The notes under the pieces are model-generated. The model saw nothing but the letters and a program-made list of their open reading frames with translations, did not search any database and was not told where the DNA came from. DNA of 64,000 bases from Sulfitobacter aestuariivivens. Its GTDB lineage: Bacteria; Pseudomonadota; Alphaproteobacteria; Rhodobacterales; Rhodobacteraceae. Both the position numbers and the translations under genes were made by a program. How positions within the stretch are numbered: position 1 is the first letter of the stretch; every line of letters starts with the position of its first letter. Of this stretch, positions 8,790 through 17,893 are shown in pieces. The DNA lies in contig NZ_JACTAG010000001.1 in NCBI RefSeq assembly GCF_014763045.1, positions 310,001 to 374,000 on the forward strand, written 5' to 3'.

Positions 8790-9335
8790 GTGGCGACGAC
8801 AAGAGCACAGATCGAAGACATGATCGCGCGCATTAAGTTGCGCGACCGAGACGCGTTTGCATTGCTCTACGACGCGACGAGCACAAAGCTCTTTGGCGTG
8901 TGCCTGCGTATCTTGAAAGACCGCGGCGAAGCCGAAGAGGTGTTGCACGACGTGTTTCTGAGGGTTTGGCACAAGGCCGACACTTACGCCATCACGGGCC
9001 ACAGCCCTATGACCTGGCTCATCACGGTTGCGCGCAACATGTCCATCGACCGATTGCGCAAGCGGCGGCCCGATGGTGGGTCAGATGCTGTGATCGCACG
9101 TCTCACTGATACCGCTCCGGGGCCCGAGGCAATTGCCATTGCGCGATCTGAGCGGGCGAGGATTGACGCCTGCCTTGAAGAACTGGAGCCGGAAAAGGCG
9201 GCGTCAGTACGCGGTGCGTATCTGGATGGCGAGACCTACAAATCCTTGGCGGCGCGCCACGACGTTCCGTTGAACACCATGAGAACCTGGTTGCGGCGCA
9301 GCCTGATGAACCTGAAAGACTGTCTGACGCGATGA
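8790..9335 (+). CDS. ECF-type RNA polymerase sigma factor
   Basis: A 181-residue sigma-70 family protein. Region 2 lies at about 12-78 (RDAFALLYDATSTKLFGVCL, then EEVLHDVFLRVWHKADTY) and region 4 at about 122-176 (EPEKAASVRGAYLDGETYKSLAARH and TMRTWLRRSL). A GTG at 8790 with a purine-rich G-run 9-17 bases before it is the likely start; no ATG is available before residue 11. The gene overlaps the anti-sigma gene by ATGA. Three exported-protein genes around it share GAAAC-N17-CGTGG promoters, which this sigma factor probably reads. No such box was seen directly before the sigma gene, so it may be fed by read-through from 8192. Confidence 0.9.
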   Translation: MATTRAQIEDMIARIKLRDRDAFALLYDATSTKLFGVCLRILKDRGEAEEVLHDVFLRVWHKADTYAITGHSPMTWLITVARNMSIDRLRKRRPDGGSDAVIARLTDTAPGPEAIAIARSERARIDACLEELEPEKAASVRGAYLDGETYKSLAARHDVPLNTMRTWLRRSLMNLKDCLTR

Positions 9336-10018
9336 GCGAACCCGAAGACGCATATGATGACGACACCCGCGCCGCGGAGTATGTCTTGCGTCTGCTCGAA
9401 GACGACATGGAGCGGGCCTTTGAGGCGCGCCTGGCGAATGACCGCGATTTGCAATCCCTGGTCCAGTCCTGGGAATACTATCTTGCGGATTTGGCCGTCG
9501 ACATAGAGGAGGTAGAACCGCCGAAGGCTGTCAGGTCGCGCGTGCTGGCGTCCGTCGCGGACCGTGCCGGGCATAGGTCGTGGTCCCCAATCTGGTCATG
9601 GCTCGCCGGTGGTCTGGTTGCGGCCGGTGTCATGGTCGCGGTTGTCCTGGGAGGACTGTTCGACGGGTCAGACGACCTCACGCCGTCTTTCCGCGCTGAA
9701 TTGATCTCAGAAGACCGGTCGGTCATCCTGACGGCGGGGGTCATACCTGCCACGCATGAAATTGTTGTTGAACGCGTTGCAGGCGCGCCGCCGGCGGAGC
9801 AAATCCACGAATTGTGGTTGATTGCCGACGGGGCTGACGCTCCGGTGTCGCTTGGCCTGCTGCAAAATGAAGGTACGACGCGCATTCGGGTCCCCGATGA
9901 GATCGCGCCCGGCGTGCGGACAGGAACGATAGCGATATCAATTGAGCCGCCGGGCGGTTCGCCAACCGGCGCGCCCACCGGACCTGTGGTGGCTGCAGCG
10001 CAATTCTCTGACCTGTAA
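9332..10018 (+). CDS. RskA-type anti-sigma factor
   Basis: A 228-residue membrane protein. The cytoplasmic N-terminal part (1-85) has the helical AAEYVLRLLEDDMERAFEARL segment typical of RskA-type anti-sigma domains and no zinc-binding cysteines. One membrane helix lies at about 89-110. The C-terminal domain (115-228), with IHELWLIADGADAPVSLGLL, is the RskA extracytoplasmic fold. It should hold the sigma factor at the membrane until an envelope signal causes release. ATGA overlap with the sigma gene couples their translation. Confidence 0.9.
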   Translation: MSEPEDAYDDDTRAAEYVLRLLEDDMERAFEARLANDRDLQSLVQSWEYYLADLAVDIEEVEPPKAVRSRVLASVADRAGHRSWSPIWSWLAGGLVAAGVMVAVVLGGLFDGSDDLTPSFRAELISEDRSVILTAGVIPATHEIVVERVAGAPPAEQIHELWLIADGADAPVSLGLLQNEGTTRIRVPDEIAPGVRTGTIAISIEPPGGSPTGAPTGPVVAAAQFSDL

Positions 10019-10025
10019 TTTCAAC

Positions 10026-10052
10026 GAAACTATTTGACCGTCCGCTGCGTGG
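10026..10052 (+). promoter_or_regulatory. ECF-sigma promoter GAAAC-N17-CGTGG
   Basis: GAAAC (10026-10030) and CGTGG (10048-10052) are 17 bases apart, and CGTGG lies 27 bases before the ATG at 10079. The boxes and spacing are identical to the promoters at 8192 and 11247. This gives the DUF4198 gene its own start just after the anti-sigma gene. Confidence 0.8.
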
Positions 10053-10078
10053 TTTCTGAAAGATCAGGAGAACCCGCA

Positions 10079-10918
10079 ATGAAGACCGGACCCAAAGCAA
10101 CCTTGGCCCTCGCGGCGATACTCACATTCGCGTTTGTTCAATCGCCGCAAGCACATGAGTTCTGGATTGATGTGGGCGCGGACATTGTTGAAATCGGCGA
10201 CACGCTTTCAGCACATCTTCGCGTCGGCCAGGATCTTTCCGGATCATCGATCCCGTATCTGGACTCCACAATGAAGTCGATGAAACTGCACGCGCCGGGC
10301 GGCACACAGGCGATTGAGGCCCGGTTGGGAGACCGCCCGGCAATCGCCGATCTGCCAATTGTGGATGAAGGGCTGCACATTCTGACGGTGGAAACAAACC
10401 CGTCCTACATCGAGTTTGACACGATGTATGAGTTTGAGGACTACCTTGACTATGAAGGTCTGGGCCACATCGTGGAGGCGCATGGCGAACGTGCACTGCC
10501 CGATACCGATATCGCCGAAGCGTACATTCGCAATGCCCGCGCACTCATTCAAATCGGCGCCCCCACCGCACATGAGTCGGACCGGCGGACGGGACTGCCA
10601 TTCGAGATACGCGTTGACGGGTCACCATTTGATCCTGACGTCACCGAGCTCAGCGTCGTTCTCGAATGGCGCGGTGAGCCGCTCGCCGATGCGCAGATTG
10701 CCATGTTTCACGCGCCCATTGGTGCCAATGCTCCGCAAGATACGGTGCGGACATTGGCTCGAACAGGCGAACATGGTCGCGGTCGATTTCGGATCGCTGC
10801 TGCAGGGGACTACATGTTCAACGCCGTTTACATGGCACCGGTAGAGGGACCAGGCAGTGTTGTGTGGGAAAGCCACTGGGCCTCACTGACCTTTGTCAGA
10901 AACGAACCCCAAAAATAA
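10079..10918 (+). CDS. Exported DUF4198 domain protein
   Basis: A 279-residue periplasmic protein with a signal peptide ending SPQAHEFWID. The HEFWI start of the mature chain and the later beta-rich domain with LRVGQDLSGSSIPYL are typical of DUF4198, a family often linked to metal uptake or envelope functions but of unproven role. AGGAG lies 8 bases before the ATG at 10079. It has its own ECF-type promoter and closes the sigma locus. A strong hairpin follows the stop codon. Confidence 0.85.
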   Translation: MKTGPKATLALAAILTFAFVQSPQAHEFWIDVGADIVEIGDTLSAHLRVGQDLSGSSIPYLDSTMKSMKLHAPGGTQAIEARLGDRPAIADLPIVDEGLHILTVETNPSYIEFDTMYEFEDYLDYEGLGHIVEAHGERALPDTDIAEAYIRNARALIQIGAPTAHESDRRTGLPFEIRVDGSPFDPDVTELSVVLEWRGEPLADAQIAMFHAPIGANAPQDTVRTLARTGEHGRGRFRIAAAGDYMFNAVYMAPVEGPGSVVWESHWASLTFVRNEPQK

Positions 10919-10920
10919 CA

Positions 10921-10944
10921 AGGCCCGGTTGGGGAACCGGGCCT
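10921..10944. terminator. Hairpin terminator between convergent genes
   Basis: A perfect 10-bp stem (AGGCCCGGTT/AACCGGGCCT) with a GGGG loop lies 2 bases after the DUF4198 stop codon. On the minus strand a T-rich run follows it. It probably ends transcripts from both directions. Confidence 0.8.
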
Positions 10945-10970
10945 GAGTTACTCGTTAACAACCCCCAGAA

Positions 10971-11189
10971 TTAACGGCCGGCTTTGTCTGATGCCGGGTT
11001 ATCTGCCGACGGACCTTTGCCGCCCGGCCGTTCTCCGACGGCTCCGCCAAGCGATTGGGCAGAACTCACGGTGCCCGACCCAACATTGTCAGCACCCGGA
11101 ACGTCTGTGCGGCCCTGGTCGTGTTCCTTTGCAAACGCGCCACCTGCCACCAGGCACAGCGTCACACATGTCATGGTCATGAATTTCAT
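10971..11189 (-). CDS. Small exported Gly/Ser-rich protein
   Basis: A 72-residue protein with a clear signal peptide (MKFMTMTCVTLCLVAGGAFA). The mature chain of about 52 residues is hydrophilic, disordered-looking and rich in Gly, Ala, Ser and Asp. AGGAGG lies 7 bases before the ATG. An ECF-type promoter with the same boxes and spacing as two neighbours lies 32 bases before the start. This makes it a member of the local sigma regulon. No family was recognised. Confidence 0.75.
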   Translation of the reverse strand: MKFMTMTCVTLCLVAGGAFAKEHDQGRTDVPGADNVGSGTVSSAQSLGGAVGERPGGKGPSADNPASDKAGR

Positions 11190-11220
11190 AATCCGTCCTC
11201 CTATTGGTTCAGTTTAGGAG

Positions 11221-11247
11221 CCACGTAAGAAGTCGCGAAAAAGTTTC
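11221..11247 (-). promoter_or_regulatory. ECF-sigma promoter GAAAC-N17-CGTGG (minus strand)
   Basis: Read on the minus strand, GAAAC (11247-11243) and CGTGG (11225-11221) are 17 bases apart. The flanks GTGAAACTTTTTCG and CGTGGCTCCT match the 8192 promoter almost base for base. It drives the 72-residue exported protein. Confidence 0.8.
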
Positions 11248-11629
11248 ACCCAAACTTGCGCGCATTCGATTTTCTCAGCTTACAGCCGGTTCCGAGTTGT
11301 GCAACTGCAGCGAATGGCGGAATTGCGGGCTGCGACTGCGGCATCTGGACAAGCGGGTGGACGGCAACTCAGGGCCGCTCACGTCGCTGAAGAACGGCCT
11401 GATAGGGGCGATGCTGCGCTGCATCCGAGGTCGGTTGTGAGCCCTAATTGACTGATGTTGCAGACCTAACTGTCGGCGAAAAGTGACAAATTGCAGCCAT
11501 CTCTCATGGGGGCACAACTTTTTGCTATGACGATAATCATAATTAAACATGCCTTCGCTTGTGGTCAAAGACGTTAGGGTACTTCCAGCCTACTTTAAGA
11601 CCTACTCAACGCGCTTAAGGAGAAATAAT
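11248..11629. repeat. Intergenic dispersed-repeat copy
   Basis: From about 11285 to 11450 the sequence is an imperfect copy of the dispersed repeat. It has GTGCAACTGCAGCGAATGGC and, on the minus strand, GCGGCCCTGAGTTGCCGTCC. A short promoter region for the next gene follows. No gene is supported. Confidence 0.5.
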
Positions 11630-12106
11630 TTGAAAACCGCACTTTGCTCACTCGCTGCCCTGCACCTGCTGTCGGGACCAATTCTGGCACAGTCGTATGA
11701 CGTAGATTTCGTCGGATATGGGCAAGCGGAAAACTTCTTTGAGCCCCTGTCTGGAGACTTGATGGTGGTAAGGAGCGGTTCGACAATGGATCGCTTTGAG
11801 GGGCTGGAGGAAACTCCGCTTGAGGGCATGACAATGCGGTGTTTTGGGGCAACGACGATCCTGAATGGAATGACTGGCGGCTCTGGAAACTGTGTTTTGA
11901 CGGATATCAATGGCGACAAGATTTTGCAGGCATGGACAGTAGATGAAGTCGGAACAGGCAGCGCTTATGGAACATGGCATTTTGTAGGCGGGACAGGCAG
12001 GCACGAAGGCGTTCGAGGCAGAGGACACTATTCGCAGTTGACTGTGGCGACCACAGGATCGAAGGAAATGTCTATCGTTGGCATAGCAAGCTGGCCGGAA
12101 AAGTAG
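11630..12106 (+). CDS. Small exported protein, possible AOC-like barrel
   Basis: A 158-residue protein with a signal peptide (LKTALCSLAALHLLSGPILAQS). The mature part has alternating hydrophobic residues and glycine turns (GTWHFVGGTGRHEGVRGRGHY), which suggest a small beta-barrel like allene-oxide-cyclase/dirigent folds. The TTG at 11630 has AAGGAGA 7 bases upstream and sits right at the signal peptide. An upstream in-frame ATG at 11549 would add 27 residues with no signal character. It stands alone between repeat-rich gaps. The function is unknown. Confidence 0.65.
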   Translation: MKTALCSLAALHLLSGPILAQSYDVDFVGYGQAENFFEPLSGDLMVVRSGSTMDRFEGLEETPLEGMTMRCFGATTILNGMTGGSGNCVLTDINGDKILQAWTVDEVGTGSAYGTWHFVGGTGRHEGVRGRGHYSQLTVATTGSKEMSIVGIASWPEK

Positions 12107-12767
12107 TTAGATTCTCGCAAGACCACTCCCACGTCACACGGAGGCTTTGCCCGCACTGTACGAATTCGCCCATCGCAGATTTCGCAGTTGCAGCGAATTG
12201 CCGGAATGGCGTGCCGCACCGTAGCATTGGTAAGGCTTGGTCAAAGCCCGCTTAGGGCCGTCCTTGCCGGGGCGGAAATGCTTGGCGAACCGATATGCTG
12301 CGACTGATCTAATGACGGCAACGAGCCCAACCGGTGAATTTGATATTCTTGCTGCGTGCGCTCGCAGCGCGGAAATCGCTTCATGTGCTCACTTCGCGGC
12401 GCCGCGCGGCAGCACAGATACCGGCCATTCGTTCAGGATGCAGCGAATATATTGGAGGCAAGGATCAAGTCGCGGGACTTACCGGACATTCGACTGCGGG
12501 CAAGTTCAGTAAGTCGTCGTCCTGAAAGCCGTCATTGGTGGAAGGTGCAGCATTTTGGTTTGAGCGGGCGACTGCATCGCGGAACTTTCTTGCCTTTCGC
12601 TGCAACCGCATCATCCCGGATTTCGGAATTGTGTTCGCGATTAAGTGAAATCGGCCTCGGCTGATAGCGAATTGAAAACTCAAAATCGATAAAGCGGCCG
12701 TCCGAAGAGGTCATTGGCTGACACCACAGCCGAAACGCGTCGCGACTGTAATCCGTCGGCATTAGAT
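12107..12767. repeat. Repeat-rich intergenic region
   Basis: Several degraded copies of the dispersed repeat lie head to tail, with GCAGTTGCAGCGAATTGCCG near 12188 and ACTGCATCGCGGAACTTT at 12571-12588. The latter recurs with one substitution at 26763-26780. Small open frames here shift register and lack ribosome sites, so no gene is called. Confidence 0.5.
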
Positions 12768-15700
12768 TTACGCCGCCAATTCGGCGAGCAGTTTGCGGGC
12801 CGTTGCCTGATCTTCGGGGCAATTTCCTTCGACGATGCTGTTGTGGATGGGGTCGAGAAGGGTAATGGCCTCATTTATCCGACCCTGCTCCTGCATATGG
12901 TGAGCGAGGTCGATGGCTGCGCGCAGTTCCCAAAGTTTCGCCCCCTGTTGTCTGGCGACATCCAGGGCCGTGCCTAAGTGTCTTTCCGCAGCCTCTGTAT
13001 CATCATCCGCTCTTGCTATTGCCGCGTTCAACCGGTGGAGGTCGGGCAGAGCGTAAGTCTCACCTGTTTCATTGATTAACTTTTCCGCCATCATGGCCAG
13101 TTCGGCCGCATCTTCGCGAAGGCCCATCGCTAAGGCTGACCAGCTTACACTTATGCGCATGTGGGGCACAAAGAATGTGCAGTTTATCGAGACAAGGTCT
13201 GCGTCTCTTAATTTGTATCGCTCGACGCTGTTTGTATCGCCATATTCAGCAGCGATGACCTCGCTGAACATTGCCACATATGCGAGCCAGAGCGTCAGAT
13301 TATGTTCTTTAGCAATTGGCTCCAGTTCGGACATACAGCGTCGAACATCGGCCTTGTCACCACTCAAATGACTGGCAACGCCGCCTCGCATCACCTTTAA
13401 ATAGCAAATTGTTGGAACGTGCCCTGATTTTTGTGCAATGCGTTCAGCCTCCTTGGCGTGCGTCCTAGCGCGTTTTGTCCGCCCTAATAGCACTGAATTA
13501 CACGCCTCGAATATGTGAACCGTTACACCGATATCCTGTCCAAACTTGTTGGCGAGGCCCGCGTGCTTGACAGGGTCAAAACGACTTAGCGCAATTTCCA
13601 GATGACTCTCAGCCAACGCAAAATTTCCCATGAACCAGTGCGAAGCTGCTGCGACCCGATTGGCGACAACAAGCGAGGCAGAATCTGAGGACTTACCCGC
13701 CAGCTTGACTAGCGCCTCAGCGGTTCTCAAGGCTTCTACGTGCTGCCCCCTGATCGCCGTGCTCACCCACAACCCATAAAGAATTGAGTAACGCATCGGC
13801 GTTTCGCCAACCCTATCAGCCAAAGCCAGCGCGTATTCAAACGCAGACACAGTTTCGTCAGCACCGTAGCCCCTGCGTGTCAGCAATGCCATGCCGAGAG
13901 GTACCTGCAGAGCAAGTGCACGTTCAAACGGGGGGATGTTGTGGGTTTCCAGTTGGGGCTTGATCAGTTCAATCGCCCGGCCAAGGTGAGAGATCGCTTC
14001 ATCGAACGCCGGTCGCGCAATGGCGGTTTTGCTCGCCGCTTCCCAAAGGTCGATAGCGCGGTCAGTTAGCCCGGCTGCCTCGGCATGTACGGCGAGGACT
14101 TCCGGGGCAACGTCAGCGTCGGCCTCCAGCGCCGTTTGGATTCGCGCGTGGATTGCGCGGCTCTTTTCCTTGAGCAGGCTTTCGTAGGCGGCGTCGCGCA
14201 CCAGCGCGTGCTTGAACAGATAGGTCGCCTCGGGTGGCAGACCCCGGCGGTAGATCAGTTCCGCCTCGATAAGGCCTTCCAGAGCGGCGGCCAGTTCGAC
14301 TTCGGGCAATAAAGAGATCTGCGCCAGCAGGCTGTGGCTGAACTCGCGTCCAATACAGGCAGCCGTCTGCGCCACTTCCTTGATCGGTTGCAGACGGTCG
14401 AGCCGCGCCATCAGGCTGTCATGCAGTGTGGTAGGGATGGCAATGGTGCTGAGCGGTCCATTCAGAACCAGCCGGTCACCGTCCTCTTTCAACGTGTCGG
14501 ATTCAAGGATTGTCTTGGTTAGTTCCTCGACAAACAACGGCACACCATCCGTGCGGTGCGCGATGATCGCCATGATCTCGTCCGGCATCGCCTTGCCGCC
14601 AGTCAGCTTAGAGACGATGTCTCCGATTTGATCCTTGCCCAGCCGGTTTAGAGCAAAGCGCGTCACGATGGGATGACCGCCAAAACCATACCCAAAGCTG
14701 GGACGCGCCGTGGCCAGGATCATGATCTTCTGATTGGCAACAGTATCCAACAGCAGGTCGAGCAATTCCAGCGAGGTCGGGTCGATCCAGTGCAGGTCTT
14801 CGTAAACCAGCAGTACAGGCTTGTCCCTGCTTTGCTGAACCAGCAGCTTGGCCAGCGACTGCATCGTGTGCGCCCGTTGTTGCGCCGGCGTCAAATCAAG
14901 CGCACCGTATCGCGCTGTACCGTCGAGACCCACCATCGGCGTGATCAGCTTCAGCATCTCGGAGTCCTGACCGAGCAGCGCCTCCAGCTTGTCCAGCCGG
15001 GTATCCAGCCCGTCCGCCGATGTGAACCCGGAGGCGAAAGCGATCTGCTGAACGACCGGATAGAACGCTGAATCAGCGTGATAGGGCGAGCATTGATAGG
15101 TGATGCGGGTGTGGTCATCCTTCCCAACCTCGTCGATGACCGCTCTGGTGATGCGCGACTTTCCGATGCCGGCCTCGCCGCTCACAATGACCATCTGGCC
15201 TTGGCCGGATTTGGCAAGCGCCCAGCGTTCCAGCATAAGCTCGATCTCACGGTCGCGCCCGACGATAGGGGTCAGGGCGCCGGACTGGCGCGCCGCAAAG
15301 CGGCTCTCGACGGATGTCTCTCCTACAACAACGAACGCCTCTAGAGGCGTGCTCATGCCCTTCAGTTCCTGTTCGCCAATTGACGTCAGCTTGTACGTGC
15401 TGCCCAGCAGACGACGTGTTTCGCTGGGTAGGACAAGCTGGTTCGGCCCTGCAACGCCTTGCAGTCGCGCAGCCAAGTTGGGCGTCTCTCCGACAACGGC
15501 TGCCTCCTGAGTTGCGCCGCTGCCGATCAGGTCTCCAACGATCACGACACCCGTCGCGACACCGATGCGGGTTGCCAGCGCTGAACCGTCGGGCGCTTTT
15601 GTCGCTCTGACGCTGTCGATGATTGCCAGGCCAGCGCGAACCGCGCGTTCTGCATCGTCTTCATCTGCGCGGGGCCAGCCGAAGTAGCACATCACGCCGT

Positions 15701-16127
15701 CGCCCATGAACTTAGCCACAAACCCCTCATAGCGGCTCACCACACCAGCGACCGTGTTCTGGTAGCCCGTGATGACATTCCGCATATCTTCGGCATCCAG
15801 GCGGGTTGCCATCTCGGTCGAGCCCACAAGGTCGACGAACATGACTGTCAGGTGGCGGCGTTCGGCGTCGGAGGAAGGTGCCGCTGTGTCAGCGACGACC
15901 TCTTGTGGCGCGTTGTCTTTCGCTGCGCCTCCTGGGGAGGCGGGCGGGTCTCCAAGGCGTTGGATGGCGGCCCAGATTTTGCGACGCGGCCCGATGGGCA
16001 AACCCAGCTCTCTTAGGTCATCTTCGACTAAATCGGCCAAAACCTCAGAGTCGATCTCTGCCTCGGCAAAAGCTGGGGCATACTTCTCCAAGCCAAGTTC
16101 AGCGAGCCAGCTTTGAATGTCCTGCAA
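12768..16127 (-). CDS. SAM-class III cyclase-AAA-TPR signalling protein
   Basis: A 1119-residue multidomain protein. It has a SAM domain (1-58), a class III adenylate/guanylate cyclase domain (about 90-265) and an AAA/NACHT-like ATPase with Walker A GEAGIGKSR (317-325) and Walker B LLVYEDLHW (about 439-447). A long helical TPR-like region (about 640-1119) follows. The cyclase keeps both metal-binding aspartates (D99, D143) and K139, so it is probably active. The architecture is common in alphaproteobacteria and rhizobia; the ATPase and TPR part is thought to sense a partner or stress signal. It is transcribed alone. The start is supported by the complete SAM domain. Confidence 0.9.
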   Translation of the reverse strand: MQDIQSWLAELGLEKYAPAFAEAEIDSEVLADLVEDDLRELGLPIGPRRKIWAAIQRLGDPPASPGGAAKDNAPQEVVADTAAPSSDAERRHLTVMFVDLVGSTEMATRLDAEDMRNVITGYQNTVAGVVSRYEGFVAKFMGDGVMCYFGWPRADEDDAERAVRAGLAIIDSVRATKAPDGSALATRIGVATGVVIVGDLIGSGATQEAAVVGETPNLAARLQGVAGPNQLVLPSETRRLLGSTYKLTSIGEQELKGMSTPLEAFVVVGETSVESRFAARQSGALTPIVGRDREIELMLERWALAKSGQGQMVIVSGEAGIGKSRITRAVIDEVGKDDHTRITYQCSPYHADSAFYPVVQQIAFASGFTSADGLDTRLDKLEALLGQDSEMLKLITPMVGLDGTARYGALDLTPAQQRAHTMQSLAKLLVQQSRDKPVLLVYEDLHWIDPTSLELLDLLLDTVANQKIMILATARPSFGYGFGGHPIVTRFALNRLGKDQIGDIVSKLTGGKAMPDEIMAIIAHRTDGVPLFVEELTKTILESDTLKEDGDRLVLNGPLSTIAIPTTLHDSLMARLDRLQPIKEVAQTAACIGREFSHSLLAQISLLPEVELAAALEGLIEAELIYRRGLPPEATYLFKHALVRDAAYESLLKEKSRAIHARIQTALEADADVAPEVLAVHAEAAGLTDRAIDLWEAASKTAIARPAFDEAISHLGRAIELIKPQLETHNIPPFERALALQVPLGMALLTRRGYGADETVSAFEYALALADRVGETPMRYSILYGLWVSTAIRGQHVEALRTAEALVKLAGKSSDSASLVVANRVAAASHWFMGNFALAESHLEIALSRFDPVKHAGLANKFGQDIGVTVHIFEACNSVLLGRTKRARTHAKEAERIAQKSGHVPTICYLKVMRGGVASHLSGDKADVRRCMSELEPIAKEHNLTLWLAYVAMFSEVIAAEYGDTNSVERYKLRDADLVSINCTFFVPHMRISVSWSALAMGLREDAAELAMMAEKLINETGETYALPDLHRLNAAIARADDDTEAAERHLGTALDVARQQGAKLWELRAAIDLAHHMQEQGRINEAITLLDPIHNSIVEGNCPEDQATARKLLAELAA

Positions 16128-16686
16128 CTTGATCCCCCACGGATGCCGGTGTCAGCAACCGACACTTCCCAAAAACCCGACAGTAACTCATTTTTGTTTT
16201 ATGTCATGCTTTGATAGTACGCGATTAATCTGACCGTTTGACGGCTGATCAGCCCGTCGGCGACAAATGAATCTAGTTAATCCAGCCAGTTGGACTGACC
16301 TCTGATGGTCGGAAAAGCTGCGGATTAAATGAGCGTACGTAAAGCGAAAACGGTATAGAAAATGCAAGATGCAACTGACCGGCAGGTCTGGTCTGGCCGT
16401 GGATTTGCAGGTCGTACTGCAACCGCCAAATGAACGTATTCCTGCGCGACCGTTTTGAGCTCACAACCGCCCTTAGATCGGTTGCGGCATGTACGACAGA
16501 CAGGTCATCCATTCACAGTAGGTCGGCCCAGACCCGACATTGGGCACCCAGCCTGAATGCTGCAGCTGCAGCCCCTTTCAAGACATTCGCTGCCGGCGCA
16601 AAATTCAATGCCGGTCGAAATTTCAGATAGCGGACGAAGCGGAACCAACCTTCAGAAAGTTGAATTTCCGCCAACCTACCAGCGAT
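16128..16686. repeat. Intergenic region with dispersed repeat
   Basis: Holds the promoter region of the cyclase gene, then a copy of the dispersed repeat at about 16440-16650. The block CCGCCCTTAGATCG (16467-16480) recurs exactly at 28016-28029, and GACATTCGCTGCCGG is also present. No gene is supported. Confidence 0.5.
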
Positions 16687-17171
16687 TCAAAGTTCCATCG
16701 ATATCGCATGCCAAGTCATTCCGCCATGGTCAGAAGTCGATGGATGTAGATATCTGTACCCAAATCCCTCATAGCGCGGGACGTGATGTTCTTTGCACAT
16801 TAGGTAGATTGTAGATTTCCCCATCTTTTTCATGCGTTCTACGAACTCGACCATCAACGCCCTTGATAGGCCCTTTCCTGTTGAGCCGGATCAACGACAA
16901 CAGACATAATTACGACATTTGGTACGTTGGGGTCATGCCCTGCAAGCTCTTTGAACTATTCATCAGAAATTTCGACGCCCTACGCACATCCGCGATTCAA
17001 AAAAATAACGATCTCGCCTTCGACCTCAAGAATCAGGAAGCCATCAGGATAGATCTCTATCCTCTTGGAAATCCTTTCCAAGGTCGCTGCTTCATCGCCT
17101 TCACAGGCAGCCGCCTCGATCTTAAAGCATCAAACTGCGTCAGAGTGCTGGGCTTCTCGAAATTCGCTCAT
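16687..17171 (-). pseudogene. GNAT N-acetyltransferase pseudogene
   Basis: Reading the minus strand from an ATG at 17171 gives fragments of a GNAT acetyltransferase in order. These are SEFREAQHSDAV, RISKRIEIYPDGFLILEVE, FKELAGHDPNVPNVVIMSVV, GKGLSRALMVEFVERMKKMG, then YEGFGYRYLHPSTSDHGGM and a stop at 16687. The acetyl-CoA-binding region (VDPAQQ-GKGLSRAL) is split by a one-base deletion near 16870-16880. At least three in-frame stops interrupt the N-terminal part (after SDAV, RGCA and SDE). The intact relative would be about 160 residues. This is a clear recent loss, and it explains a stretch that otherwise seems empty. Confidence 0.85.
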
Positions 17172-17239
17172 ACACAAAAAACTATGCGTCAATGAACAAT
17201 TTGCAAAAGCCAGTTGTCGAAGATGGCCGTAGCCACTGC

Positions 17240-17383
17240 TTAGGAAAAGAAGGCAACAGTAGCGAGGGCCAACACAACCAAGCCGATACCAGTAAACACA
17301 CACATCCGAAGACTGTTTTCCATACCGTCCGCCATCTCTTCGATTGCAGGGTTGGTTGCGCTGTAGGACTTGCAGAGTTTCAT
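17240..17383 (-). CDS. Small one-helix membrane protein (candidate)
   Basis: A 47-residue frame starts with ATG at 17383 after GGAAACGA. The first half is polar (MKLCKSYSATNPAIEEMADG) and the second half is a clean hydrophobic helix (VFTGIGLVVLALATVAFFS) that ends at the stop. This polar-then-membrane pattern is unlikely by chance, but the frame is short and no family is recognised. It may be a small tail-anchored protein. It lies between the GNAT pseudogene and the hybrid kinase. Confidence 0.4.
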   Translation of the reverse strand: MKLCKSYSATNPAIEEMADGMENSLRMCVFTGIGLVVLALATVAFFS

Positions 17384-17893
17384 TTCGTTTCCAGTTCATT
17401 CATCTAGTGGTGTGCTCCGGGTATCTCGTCGAATGCAGAGCTGATTACTTGTTGGTTACGTTTTGCCATTCCAATCAATCTTTTCCAATTGATTGAATAT
17501 TCAAACTTCGGGAACACGAATACGACCAAGACCGGTGATTGCTTTAGCATTACATCTGGAAACAGTGGGCGCTCAATGTCGCATCAGATGCGATACTGTT
17601 TCCGAAGCGATAGGTAATCGCGTTTCTCAGTGATCTGAAGTGAAAGCACACTTTCGATAACGCCGCCCAGGGGTTTCAATCGATGGACGAAGAAGCCTAC
17701 CGAACGAAACGCTGATTCTTTGACCAATCAATGGGCAAAATTGCCACAACCTGTGGTTTGGTTTCCTCTGGATCGATCGCGTCTATGGTAACGGATGTCA
17801 CAACAACTTAACGTTGATGAGAAGTAATAATGGCCTACTGAGGGTGGGGCATAAAACCCGTCGTAAGGCCACACATTTGTTGAATGGACAGGC
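17384..17893. other. Intergenic, promoter region of kinase locus
   Basis: No supported gene. It holds the inverted repeat TTTTCCAATTGATTGAA (about 17491-17507) and an imperfect hairpin around GTTTCC/GGAAAC (17570-17605). The last 100 bases should contain the promoter of the hybrid kinase. Confidence 0.35.

Noticed and set aside
16863-17195. Plus-strand frame of 110 residues
   Set aside because: The minus strand here reads as a GNAT pseudogene, and the plus frame has no ribosome site or known family.
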